Source: Branchiostoma floridae
Lineage: Eukaryota; Chordata; Leptocardii; Amphioxiformes; Branchiostomatidae
Assembly: GCF_000003815.2 (NCBI RefSeq)
Contig: NC_049985.1
Span: forward strand, 13,171,567 to 13,235,566
DNA: 64,000 nucleotides
Reading direction: 5' to 3'
The notes under the pieces were generated by a model. That model saw only the letters and a program-made list of their open reading frames with translations. It made no database searches and was not told where the DNA came from. Made by a program: the position numbers and the translations under genes. Numbering within the stretch: position 1 is the first letter of the stretch; every line of letters begins with the position of its first letter. This document shows, one piece after another, positions 10,901 to 23,014 of the stretch.

Positions 10901-12535
10901 AAGAAATAACACTAGGAGTGCCACAATCTAATCATTTCCTTCATTGTGTCAACACCTACCAACATACTGAAATATATTTTGTATCTTTCAAGATCCACCC
11001 ACGAGTTTTGGCGCCATGCTGTTCATAAACACACACTCAGACCCCAAAACATCACCTTCCCTGTGCAGGTAACTGTCATGTTGTTTGATGTTGAGGTAAT
11101 GACAAGCCCTTTTCATCAATCAAGACAAGGACACTTTAACAGATGACCTTAGTGATATTGACGGTCAGGGCTCCAGCTCTGCAATATCCCAGAATAAAAG
11201 CCTGACCTATAATGGCACTTCCCAACATTCTGCTGATTTGTTGTGCCCTGTGACCTTCGCTTCTGCTTTGATCTTTATCAGTACATCCCTATGGCACAAT
11301 AAGTGTCTCTTAACACTACCTCACTATTCACCACTCAAGGCTACAGGGGCTGTTCTAAAAAAACAACTGTTACAACAAGAGAATGTAGAGGAAAGCAAAT
11401 TGTCATTATCACTGAAAACAGAAGAAAGCAGAATTGCATTAGCAAAAAGAAACTCTGAGCACTTTGATTATGCAATAAGAAAAGTTCAAAAGGACAAAAG
11501 TACACCTCATACATCCCATTTCAGGGTTTATGGCGCAGAGCTTTCATCTACAAAGCTCTTCCTGTGCCACTCTGGTAGATAACACAAACAGCCCCAAGTG
11601 CAAACCATAGGCAGTTATCTCTCCATTCTCTCTCCCTCAAAACTTTTAGCAAGCTCAGCCTTTCTTTATTACAGGCCGTGGGAACCATTACATGTTTCTC
11701 CCCACTGCCATTACCAAGGTTAATTGGCCAAGATCGAACCCATTTAGACTGTTCTGTAGTAATTTCTTCAGAAATGTGCAGTAGCGTAATTACGTTATCA
11801 CAGGGCCAGAGTTATCCACACACCTTTTCATCTTCTCCTTTCCAGCTTATTATTGGCAACCCTTAGGGCAAGGCGAACTTCCCCTATCTATAATTACCAC
11901 ACAGTGATGGTATAGATCCCAGTTCAATGCCTGTTTCTTGGAATGATTTGGGAACGTTCCTCCTTAAGAGCCTTTGCGGCTTGCTTTGCTGAGTCCTCCA
12001 GGCAGAAACAGACTTTTCCCACACTGCAATACATGGGTTAATTACATGCACTCTAGTTCAGGGACCACACAGGTCTCAAGACAGAAAATGCGATGTGCAA
12101 TCTTAGTTCTCCTTAGCTATTCCAACAAGCACTTCAGGGGAAGATTGTTGTATGACCTCTGGCTAGTATGCACAAGGTTATGGCATGTTTTGCCCTGGCC
12201 CTATTCCCACCATTTCAGATGACCATTATGGGATTACCAAAAGTCTCTCCTATCAGGGAAACTAAATGAAGGGTTAGACTCATTGAAATTCTGCCTACAT
12301 CAAGTCTGTAAAGAGCTGCCATGAGTTCAGTAGTTTTCCATTCAAATAATCAAAAGCTGGATTTTCCTTCAACTACATTATAGAAATAATATGGTAACCA
12401 TTAAACAGCTTATAAGATGATTCTTATTTGGAATAGATAGGCATTCTTTCAAAGCCTAGTTGAACTATAAAAATTATCCACAAATCTATACATGTAGCCT
12501 CATCAATTTCAAAGCATGATGGGATTGTCCCTCAC
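10901..12535. other. Presumed intron downstream of the KLHL exon; nothing else recognised
   Basis: Reading leftwards on the minus strand, this is the start of the intron that follows the BTB exon. The plus-strand frame at 11238-11582 (114 codons) has no recognisable motif and is within chance expectation. I looked for a BACK-domain exon on the minus strand and did not recognise one. Confidence 0.5.
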
Positions 12536-12815
12536 CTGTATATGCATACTGCACTAATGCCCACAATGCATCAGGGTCCACATCCTTCATTTTGATCTCT
12601 TCCATGTTCGCCTCCCGGACATCGTTCGTGAACATGGCGGCAAAATAGTCTGAAACGACGCTCAGCACGATTCTGTGTGCCTGTATTCTTCTGGACCCGG
12701 CGATCAGCGTCACGTCGCACAGCTTCTTCTGGTACATGAAGGTCTCCATCTTCTTGAAGGTCTTCTCGGCGTGGTTTATCGAGCGGAAGCACTCGTTGTC
12801 AGGGCTGTTCTCCAT
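12536..12815 (-). CDS. KLHL1/4/5-type gene, BTB-domain exon (partial gene)
   Basis: The exon encodes 93 complete codons plus one base. Residues about 12-22 ([11 protein letters not shown]) and the following BTB/POZ fold match the vertebrate KLHL1, KLHL4 and KLHL5 subfamily closely: [37 protein letters not shown] and [12 protein letters not shown] are all in family order. Such proteins use BTB to dimerise and, in many relatives, to bind Cullin-3 while Kelch repeats bind partners; the KLHL1 group is also linked to actin. The exon ends inside the Gly codon after YAYT at a consensus donor (ACAG/GTGAGG, GT at 12535-12534), phase 1. The start at 12815 is in a strong context (TCCACCATGG) with in-frame TAGTAG about 20 bases upstream, so no longer in-frame extension exists unless a splice acceptor lies in between (a TTACAG is there). 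Vertebrate relatives have a longer N-terminus. BACK and Kelch exons are not recognised in the window and should lie to the left. Confidence 0.9.
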
Positions 12816-14992
12816 GGTGGAACCAAACCCTAGCCTCTACTACTGTAACAGTTTCCCATTAGATAACATTTAGGCTAATGACTTTGAGTGAACCAGAAAG
12901 CTTCACCCACACAAAAAGTGATCATGTGTGTATAGTGAACTTGACAATCATGATGTCACTGCTGCAAGACAAGATGGCTATTGATTAGCACATAGTTCCC
13001 TGACTTTGTAACTGATGTCTAGTGCTGATTAAAGCTGCATAACCCACGCAATGGTCAATTTCAATGAAGTAGTGGAGAAGTAAGTATAGCAGGTAAGATG
13101 TTTTAGTGTACATGTACATGTATAGTATGATAATAAATTATTGTCCTGTTCTGCAATATACCCCTTATATGATATACTTAGAAAACACTAACTATAACTG
13201 ATTTCTTAACCTCTCATGAACCTACATTATGTTTATTGAGATTTATGACATTTGTGAAACGACTGACATAACAGGTGACTATCCCCTTTTCAAGATGTCG
13301 ACAAGGAGACCAGACTATAAGCCATGGTAATTACGAAGACGGCTTTTAAAAACATACAAGTCATTACCGCTTAATTGATCTCTAATATGCAGGTTCTACA
13401 AGATGAAAGCATGAAAACAAGATGATTAGATTGATGACTGTGTTTACTTGAACACATATAGATGCGAGTATAAATAAATGATAAACAAGTTCTAATAAAT
13501 CCTGAATATATCTAGCCATTCTGTGGCGATAAAACTTAATTAAAAGCAACTATCCCATGGGTTGCCCCATGTGTTTTAAAGGCACTTTCCTAAAAAGTGA
13601 ATAAATCATACAACTCTACAGAGAGACAATTATAGTCCCAATCTTAGTGACATTTCAAACAGCTCTAAAGAATAAGGGAAAAAATTGAGATGGGTGGAAA
13701 AGACCTACATTTTCTTCTCCCTAAATGCCTTGGGTTCATACCGTGCAATCTTGTATCTTACAAGACATCCTCATCAGGGGCAGAGCCTTTTACTGTTGGC
13801 TGATTTACCGACTTAATTAGGGGTGATTTAGCAGGGATGTCACGCCTGCTGCATCAGTTTTATGAGAAAATTAAAGCGGGAACTGTGTCTGACATGATGG
13901 ATGTTACAGAGGAAATAGCATATGTCGCTTGTCAGCCATCCGTGGCTGCCATCACATCACCATCACCCCCCTCCCACACCAATCGGAGCTGCATCTTCCT
14001 GCAGCATATTAAATCCTGCTTTTATCTTGCTTGAGGGATGTGCTAGGTGCACGCTGTCGTGATGTGCTGCAAAGAGCTACTATCTGAAGTCATTTGTCCC
14101 AGCTGTGATATATGTCATAAAACTTCGGGACACCTTTTATGCACAGTTCAAATCAAACATGTTCTGTCACTTTGGTTGTCTCATGATATCATCATCATCA
14201 CGGGCTGCTTGCCTGGACCTGGTCCACTCTTTCTTTCCAGACAGATCTGTCCCCAAAAACGTTCTTTTAATGTCTAATATGTCTAATATGCCACAACGAT
14301 GGTATACTCTCTACTCTCAGAGCTGAACTCATGATCTATAGAAATAACCTGTATATAGATACCAAAACAGCTACAATGGAATCCCTTGAGTTGCTATGTA
14401 ATTCTTCATTTGCATAATCACGTAAGTGAACACAATAGAGGCGAACTATGGAAGAGTTGGTTGAAAGGTTTCCTGTGTTGATATGGGTACACTAATGGCT
14501 GCTACAGCTTAATGGGATATGGCAAATTTGCTTCACTTCAAAGCTTAACATTTACACAATACCATAGCCATCTGGCAAGACAATGAAAACTTCAACTGAG
14601 AAGAAGCTAAATTCACAATCAGTACACAAAATCTATGTTTTCTTAAGGTACAAGGAATGTCCCTTCACTATAAGATCTATGCAGCAAAATAACTGTCCTT
14701 GGTGCTGATGCAACATCTCAAGTATGTGCTTCCGATTGATAAATGAGGGATTATGTTTCACTCATTGTAGACATAATCATTTGCTGTTCCTTCTTGTTTC
14801 AAAGATGATACATGATAAAGGGCCACCCCTAGCATAATTTCTTCATATATTGAGAGCCATCTGGTTACTTAATGGTTAAGGGCATTCATGATATGGCTTT
14901 TGTGCTGTTCTATCACAAGAGTACAAAGAATCCTCAACAGACCTCTCTATCATGGTAAGAGTATGTTTACTGCAGTGGGAGGGAATAGGGTT
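12816..14992. other. Upstream of the KLHL exon; no gene recognised
   Basis: This is 5' flank or upstream intron of the minus-strand KLHL exon. Immediately upstream is a possible acceptor (CTGTTACAG) and a long AT-rich stretch with a GTACATGTACATGTA word at 13108-13124. Short frames near 13.8-14.3 kb have no recognisable content. No TATA box or CpG cluster marks an obvious promoter. Confidence 0.45.
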
Positions 14993-15310
14993 TGATTGAT
15001 TGATTGATTTTATTTTGCACTTTAAAAAATGATAAATACAGAAAATTATAGAATACAACAGAACGTGCAAGGGGGGAGAAAAAAGCCATGTGGCTTATAC
15101 AAACTCTCCCCCCGTCAAAATATACAAATCATGATACAATTAAATGGTCATGAAGATTATACATCGAACAATAATAAACCAAGTGAAAATAATATAACTC
15201 AGTGATCATACTTTCAAACTGAAATTAGACAAAACTAAACATGATCAACAGATCATAAAGAAATTAGTCAAAATCATACAATTAATCATGCTAGCAAAAC
15301 AAAATGAAAG
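14993..15310 (-). mobile_element. 3' end of a second LINE, minus strand
   Basis: On the plus strand the segment begins with a (TGAT)n tract (14994-15008), which is (ATCA)n on the sense strand and serves as the tandem tail. It is followed by about 60 nt of A-rich sequence, a 9-bp GC-rich hairpin (15071-15113), and then A-rich DNA that is T-rich on the sense strand. This repeats the 3' layout of the LINE at 7.4 kb: T-rich 3' region, ACGGG-type hairpin, spacer, tandem tail. No reverse-transcriptase motif is found further right, so only the untranslated end seems to be present. The right boundary is approximate. Confidence 0.55.
15071..15113 (-). repeat. Stem-loop in the second LINE 3' end
   Basis: GGGGGGAGA at 15071-15079 pairs with TCTCCCCCC at 15105-15113. 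A nested perfect AGCCA-TG-TGGCT stem (15084-15095) lies in the 25-nt loop. Stem length and loop size match the hairpin at 7478-7518 while the bases differ. Confidence 0.7.
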
Positions 15311-16395
15311 CAAATACAGATAACCAAGACAATGGGTGCAAAGACTGCAAACAAACAGGTTAAAGGAGCACCAAATACACGGTATAATACTAAATGATAA
15401 GAGTTGAGTTTTGGGTTGAGTTTTGCTTCCCTGTGTCTTCCATGCCCTGGGAAACACAGTTGATAACAGCTCAATGCTTTAAAGACGCTGTTTTTACCGT
15501 CAGTGCACCTCTGGCAGCATTACATTATCATCCCACAGAAAATACCTCCACTTTCCTACATGACCTCAACTTATATAGTACATTGTATATACAAACATTC
15601 ATTCCATTCTGATAGTAAAGTAAGCTCTACATTTGCTGGCTTCTTCTAATCCTGACAGAAAAGTTAGCTCAGCATTTGCTATCACAGCCATGCAGGATTA
15701 CACTTTATGGATTCACATATACTATATATAGAGATGGCCCATCTGCAGTAGGCAACTTCAGCATGTGGACAATCTTATCAGTTGGTTTTAAACATTTTGA
15801 CAGAGTGAAGTTTTGCAATGAGAACAATAGTTGCAGGTGCAATAGGACATATCATGCTGCAGTAGACCGAGTTCACACCAGGTCACAGGTGTTTCCCAAG
15901 GTTAATTTGATGGATGCTCTCCCTTTTCCTGAAACAACCAGCATTATTTTAGCTAGAAGAAAGGGCTTCTATGTTATCAGCCTGGAGGCCTACAATGTCT
16001 GCATAATGTCTTTTATAATGCTGAAAGGATGTACAGTACTGGGATCATTAACTGTGAGATAATGGCGGGGTTAGGCAAAGAATGGTACCATCACATAGCT
16101 TATGATGCAACAGAAAGCTGCGTAAACAGGAAGTGGATAATACGTCTTCTGTTGGCTGCAAATTTGCCTCAGATTGCCCAATATTTCAGCAGAGGATAAA
16201 GCATGGAAATTACACCATACATTCTGACTTGTAGACGGGCCAACCAAGGACGTTGAGAGTATTGGGAATGGAGAGGAAAGAAAATATACATCAACTTTCA
16301 GTTCATAGAAAATGGTGAAAGAGCTTAATAGCTTTTGGAATTGACAACCTCAAATGTAAGCTCTTGTAAGTCTTACAATACATTCAAATACTTAC
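15311..16395. other. No gene recognised
   Basis: A plus-strand frame of 128 codons (15676-16062) and minus-strand frames of about 60-70 codons overlap here. None has a recognisable domain, and lengths of this order are expected by chance. A minus-strand Cys-x2-Cys-x2-Cys string near 15.3 kb could be a decayed LINE C-terminus but is too weak to call. Confidence 0.4.
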
Positions 16396-16430
16396 CTTTC
16401 AAATCGTGATGATGACATCTTGCAGAACGT
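16396..16430 (-). CDS. Candidate short 5' exon with start codon (speculative)
   Basis: On the minus strand a TTCATTCTATAG acceptor is followed by 12 nt, then an ATG opening seven codons (MSSSRFE) plus two bases, and a near-perfect donor (GAAAG/GTAAGTAT) after 16396. The pattern fits a short first coding exon, phase 2. Joining it to the two acceptor-like sites just upstream of the KLHL ATG gives a stop or a wrong frame, so it is not an obvious KLHL exon. The sequence is too short to identify and the sites could be coincidental. Confidence 0.2.
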
Positions 16431-19400
16431 CTATAGAATGAAATAAGTCCCTGGAGATTTGAGAAATACTCAGGAAAGCTCAAGTTGTTTTTCAAGAACC
16501 TCCAGTACAGGAGCAGACGTCTATTCTCAGACTCTGTGGTACATTATTAACTGTGCCATATATCCAGGTGTTCCCTTTCTTTTGTTCTCACTTGTCCCAG
16601 CACTTGACATTTAGCCAAAATCATAACAGCAACCAGGTTTCCATTGTGAAATACACCCTACCAGCCATACTCGCTTTGCACAGCTAAGTACTGGATGCCT
16701 TGTTCTCTAATAGCTCAGCACCGCTATTAACAAAGATATGGCTGGGGAGAGGGAAACTTTATCTTCATGTCAGGTGGGGGACAAAAAGTGGAAAAGACTA
16801 TGAGGCCATTGACAGGCTTTTAGTGGCAACATGTCATCACATGTTGGTGTGTTGATGGCCAAAACATCGGAGAGAAAGGGTGCAAATGGCAGGGGAATGT
16901 CTAACGACTTTCTGTATTGTTTGTAGAGCAGGTGGGTAGTCCTGATGACAAAGTAGCACTGTTTTCATAGTGCCTGGACTGGGAGGGATGGCAGTAAGTT
17001 AAGCAAAATGACCCCTGACCTCAACCCATCAACGGCACACCTGTCTGCTGCCAAAACAACCTGGCATACATCAGAGGACAAAGGCGGCCACAATGTCAGG
17101 GTTTAAGGTTGGTAAATCCCATCCACGGTAAGCTTAGGGGTACTTCAAGGTGTACAAAAGTAGCGCGTGCCCCTGAAGCCTTGCGGCATTACCCCAAACA
17201 ATAATACAGACTGAGAGAGCTGTCCATCACCTCAACAGGAGGAGACTCCGATGAAAGGAAAAACACATGAGGAAGTGTTCAGCATGGCAGCGATATTGGC
17301 AAGGGTTGAAAGACTGGTGTTTTAATTGTAAACAACACACATCCTGTGGCAGGATGAATTTTCCTTGCATTATTTATAGATGGGGAGGATTAATTTCAGA
17401 TGGAGGGAAAGTGGGGTCCCTTCAGTCTCAATTAGGGGTCATTGCTATATAAACAGGTAACCATGACATTGGAGAACATATAACTAGTACTAGTCTACAT
17501 ATATGCCTATACCATCCAAAACTAAGAAATTTTACAGCAGCAAAGAATCCTTTCTTCTAACATATTACAAAATTTTTGCATTCTTCACTTATCATAACAA
17601 CAAAATATTGTCAGAATGCTGATGACTACCAGCAATAAGTAGGGATTCAGAATGTATCGCATGCATTGTAATACTAGTCCGGCATTGCAATCAGCTGGCA
17701 CATGCAAGACTTGTTGCATGTAAGACAGGATGGTTACAGATATAAGGGCCTAGCAAAAAACTTGTTACAACATAGACAGTACAGATCAGACAAAAACTAT
17801 ACCTAGGTGTGTCCATTGACCTGCATTCCTGATATCTACATCATCACAGACAGACCATAACGATCACCCTGATCATAACATATAACTGTCATCACTATGC
17901 TAATGAGCCATACAGTCCTACCACTTTGGTTATTATTACAAAGGAGGAGATATGGTCAGAGCAAACTCAGGAAGCATGGATGTTATGGTAACAAGCACTT
18001 TCCTGCCCAATAGTTCATGCCTAGTTTGGTACATGGAGAACCTCTGGCTACCACCTGTGTTCCGCATACTTGTTTTGTATAAACAGTGACGAAGAGCTGT
18101 TCTTGATTATGACTGTGACTTTTGAAACTACTTCTGGGTCATTCAGAAAATTTCTTAATGATTGACATAAACTTCTTTGCCATAAACTCCTTCTCCCTTG
18201 TCTCCTGTGGCCAAGTTTATATTTTGGTACGTTGGTGCCTGAATATCTCCTTATCATTGGCCATCAACTGTTGGAATTAACTTAGTTACAAAATCCAATG
18301 AAATGGAACATCTTTTATAAGCAAATCAATACAGATATCTGGAGGAGCATGGCAATGAAAGGAGTGCAGCAGCATTTACATGTAAACGTGATGCTCTTCA
18401 AGGTTAGTATCTCTGACATGATAAATAGTAGCAGCACCAGGGTCATACTCACATGTCAGCACTGGAATACTAGGTCAAGGGCAAGAATAGTTTATGCATT
18501 AATTTCCACCAAACTTCAATATAACTGAAGCAGAAGGTGAGATCCTAGTAGCCTTTGGACTCATTGGAGTAGTGATTATGAAAACAGAATTTTATGTTTT
18601 ATATACCCTGGTATCCAAACCTATTAATGCTGCCAAGTCTTTTTCGTTTGCTCCTACATGTACATGCAAGTGTGGAAGACAAAAGAGACTCAGCAGGTAT
18701 AATAGGTTTGTATACCAGGCTAAGTTTATCATCATACCTTATTGAATAATAGTTCTATTACGTCCCAGGCAACCTTTCATTCCTAAATACATGTACAACG
18801 TATCTATAGCTACTTTCCACATGCATGTTGATGTCAGATACAATGAATTATCAACTACATGTAACAAAATCGTAATTCACAATCCATACTTTCTTGAACC
18901 CATTTGAAAGACACCAATGATATATAGTTCTGACCTACTACTCCTGCCCTGTTGTAGAGTAGAGAGAGAAGAAGACATATCTCACCACCAAAACCACTTT
19001 GATTACTTTCACCTGTATGGGTGCAGGGTCAGCTGTGGTTTTCACTCACACCACCACTCCTGCACTCCGTTGACTGACAGGTTCTTAATAATTCATCCAT
19101 AACCCATTAATCATGGCCCGACAGGGTGAGTCACCCTGAGTCACCTGCCAGACACCAGCTAATACCTCATGCTGACGTGATCCACTTCAGTAGTCTTCAA
19201 CTGAAACCATCTTGCTTCCGACAGGCATGCTTATACACATGTACAGTCACGAAAAAGTGTGTGTCAGGAAATGCATTTTCCACAATCTTGCTTGCAACAT
19301 CTCGAAGGGAAATGAGGTAGGACTCTGTGATGCATCTTTGAGCCACGCTGCAAATACTACATTATAAACTTCAAGAAAAAAAAAACACCTCTAGACATAT

Positions 19401-22400
19401 CGTCGGACCCCTCAGCAGGTGGTCTGCAATATTTCATGGCGTACGTGTGTTGGAGAAACGTTTCCCGAAGATGCTACCTGCAGGTCGGGGGTCATACGCT
19501 GTTGTGGCCAGGCACACAAGCCATTAAAAGTTTGTCTCATAGAAACTTTCAAGGATCTGATAACTTCCAGTTTGTGAGTTTGCCAAACTCTGTTTGACCC
19601 GCTGTTTCAATATGTCTGTCTTTATCTTATGTTTGTCTTCATCACCATAGATTGAAAGAAAAAATATTGAAGTCTGAGAAATACAAATTGAGTACCGCAT
19701 AATGGCCTGTATGCCAGAATGATCGAAAACTGACAATTTTTTTTTTAGCTCTATGTGTCAATTACATTCAAAATTTCAGACCAGCAGTGCCAGTTGAGAA
19801 ATTGAATGGACTAACACTCACATCCAATTCTATACAACACTTCATTCCAACTTTTCTGTGATCTTTACAAACATTTGTATTCCTTGTGTGTAAGGATTAC
19901 TGTCAGATATTGCATCATAATTCCCTCAAAAAGGTTTGTTTATGACTATTTGCCTAGAAATATAGTACATGTATGTAGAACCTACCACTGTCTGGTGTAA
20001 TATAAGCTTCATTTCCAAGCAGCAAAGTTTGCTGTTGCAGAAAAAATACATATGTCTACAGTAGAGTAGCCAGAAGAGTAAAAAAATTCAATCCCCTATC
20101 CATTTGTATACAGACAATGTGATGCATCACTTTCCTCTCAAGAAAAGAACTATTATAATATTGCGACTTTGTAAGTCAGTGACTTTGCAACTAATAACAT
20201 CCTAGTCTTAGCTATTTTGGTCTACAGGGGCAAAAGTTAATTTAGAGGACTGACATTCATGATATTTCAATCTCCCACAGATGGAAGAGGAGCCTCCATC
20301 GCATCCATTGTGGAATCCAAACAATTCACCTGGGAGAGACAGGCTGTCTGCTCCATCCCTACACCCCCATCACTCATGCTTCTTAAATGGGCCCTACTCT
20401 GATACGGGGATTTCACATGTATTCATCCAGGCTCAATACCAGCCCTGGCCAAAGCCACCAGCCTTTGAAAACCCACTCTCAGTTCCTGTCTTGATCTTCA
20501 TACTTCACTTTGCAGAAAAATGGTGCTTGATGGAGAGTGAAAAAAACTAACAAAAGGTTTCTATCAGCATAAGGGATTAGCTGTTGAAGGTTAATATCTA
20601 TACTCAGACAGTAAAGCATTAGCAGAGCTTCCAAAGTTTGTCTCGCATGAACTTGATTCAGGTCAAGGGTAATAGCTGTGGAATATTCCCTGCAAAGGGC
20701 TATGGTGTCATAAAAGTAATCACACACATTAAACTACATCTCCAGCATGTAGCATCCCTTTGAAAAAATGCCTTAAAGCTTTAACTCCGGTACCTCTTAT
20801 TTAGCTTTATCTGTGTGGTAACCAATATCATGAAATTATGAAATGTGATCTTACAGTGTTTTAGAAATTTATATCAAATAACCTAAATTGATACTGAAAA
20901 TGTTGACATTACATTTAACGTGAACTATCAATAAACAAAATGAAATATTTATCTACTTCATGTCCTTGATATAATTGTACTGTCCTGGGGTTTGAGGCCA
21001 TCCTCACTTAAAGCCTTCCCAACCTCAGAACCAAAAGTAATGCGTGTTTTCACTCACAAGATTAAGATGAATCATGCAGGCAGCTCCCTTATAGTTCTTC
21101 AAGGTACCTATAAAAAAACTCAGGCAGGCTTTTCTATGACCTTCACGTTGCAGCGGCTATATTGACCATATTTCTCAGTCAGTTTGCATCAACTTTGCAC
21201 CCTTCAAATGTCAGCTTCCCTTACGGTAACATTGGGATATGGCACCATCCATTTTATCTTCATGCCTGAACTTCATCTTATTCTACAAAGCACCGTCACT
21301 ACCAGTTTCTCATTCAAGGCATGCTTTATGCTTGGTTAAACAACTTACAAGTGCATCACATCAAAGGGAAGGCAAATGACCAATGTCGCTACAACAGTCG
21401 TAAAATCTTTCATTTCCTGGTAGTTTATACCACAATGTTCAGATCTAATACAATCCACATTATTGGCAAAATTAATGTCTCAGTCTGGCAAGATTTATCA
21501 TCCTAAGTAAGGAGAGGAATAGTCTCTAGCTATATCTGTCTGTCTACATTAGACTGAAGGTTCCTGATATGAATGGTATGTTCCCAAGTTGAATTTCAAG
21601 TGTATCCCGTGTCGCTATGGTACCAGGGACTGTTGTTCATTGGCTCCTAACCAACTACATTCCACGAGGTATAAATGTTGCTAACCAGGTAAACCTAACA
21701 ATTCATGCCATGTTGTATTATTGGTTTGCGTACATGGCACCACTTGTGCAATCAGTGTCAGAAGTGGTCTGAACACAGGATTATCAAATCAGTCAATCAG
21801 GTTGACCCTGAGACAGGCATTGTAATAAAATTTACAAGAAACACCTCCTTATTACTACCCTTGACACATGTAACATTGTTTAGATTTGGTCCGGACAGGT
21901 TTATTTGATTTGGGCCATTAGCAACCATCTTTTGGGCCCCTGTAATCATATGGTACATGTGGGATCCAGCTTAGTTTTGGTATTCTACAGTCACTTGTTT
22001 TTTAAGCAACTATGGTATGCTACAGTAGTATAGTGTTACTCCTCGTGGAGAGAAAATGTGTCAGGAATGAGGTAAAACAAGCCTGAAAAACATGCATAAA
22101 ACACTAGACAAGTACCAATCCAAATCCTTCACGGCTTACAATTTTTTTATCTCCTATGATAAGGGGTATTTTTGTGATATTAAAGAGAGATTCTTGACAT
22201 ACGACCCTTTTCATTGCAGCAAATGAGTTATGTCCAGCCTTATGGATTGTTCTTCTGATCAAGTTTCTCTAGAAATCCCTTCAAGACCTCTTTCCCAGGT
22301 TGAAGTCTTAAGAGGGTCATAGTATACTGACATAATTTGTCCCTAAGCTGTGCTCAAAACTGACAGGGGGGATTTAATTTTCTGAATTTTTTGAGATCAA

Positions 22401-22958
22401 GGTTTGCAGCTTTCATACCCTTGTCATGGGACAATTAAGTACTGTTCACGACATTGAATAAGAGTAATAAAGCAGTATATATTACACGCACAGAACACAC
22501 GATGGCTTTATTGTTGGGACTGTATGACCATCACTCACACTCATGTACAAATGGTTCAGGTGAGACAAACTGACAGGTTCGACACTGGCTGGGTAATATT
22601 TCTCATTAAATATTACTGTACCCTAACATATCACCTGAGAGGTGGTACCTCCAAGGAAGGTACCTCAATCAACAAGAAATTTTGCAGTGCTGTAATTTCA
22701 CCAGGTGACACCTGTGAGTGCATGAGTCCCTGGCGGGAATATGACACCATTACTGCATTAGATATGGCGAAAATGGGACCTGCAGTTTACAGGACTGATG
22801 GATTCTGGGAAGGGTGGATGGGCTAAATGGCAGTTTTCATTTCCAGTTTGTTTTATGACTTACTTACTTAAGATTTGGAATGATGAAATTTTCTACTAAG
22901 CTTTCCTTAACCATATCACTATTCTCCAGCACAGCTCAGTACGTACACATACACTTCA
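16431..22958. other. Non-coding DNA, no gene recognised
   Basis: Over 6 kb without a recognisable exon. Frames stay below about 90 codons. A CpG-enriched patch at about 19395-19510 contains GGCGTACGTG and TCGTCGG and has an open plus-strand frame of about 65 codons, plus a minus-strand CAG/GTAGCA donor-like site. Its translation resembles nothing I know, so it may be a regulatory or untranslated segment. Confidence 0.5.
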
Positions 22959-23014
22959 GAACCTTTAGTTTTTGCATTAAAATATTGAACCTTTAGTTTT
23001 TGCATTGAAATATT
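22959..23014. repeat. 28-bp tandem duplication, two copies
   Basis: 22959-22986 and 22987-23014 are adjacent direct copies of a 28-bp unit beginning GAACCTTTAGTTTTTGCATT, differing at one base (A to G). It looks like a recent slippage-type duplication with no coding context. Confidence 0.9.

Noticed and set aside
15676-16062. 128-codon plus-strand frame
   Set aside because: No recognisable domain, no splice context, and length within chance expectation.
12815-16396. Joining the short candidate exon at 16.4 kb to the KLHL exon as an alternative N-terminus
   Set aside because: Both acceptor-like sites upstream of the KLHL ATG give an in-frame stop or the wrong reading frame from phase 2.
19395-19700. 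65-codon plus-strand frame over a CpG patch
   Set aside because: Opens in a poly(A) run with no acceptor, and the product is not recognisable; kept only as a compositional note.
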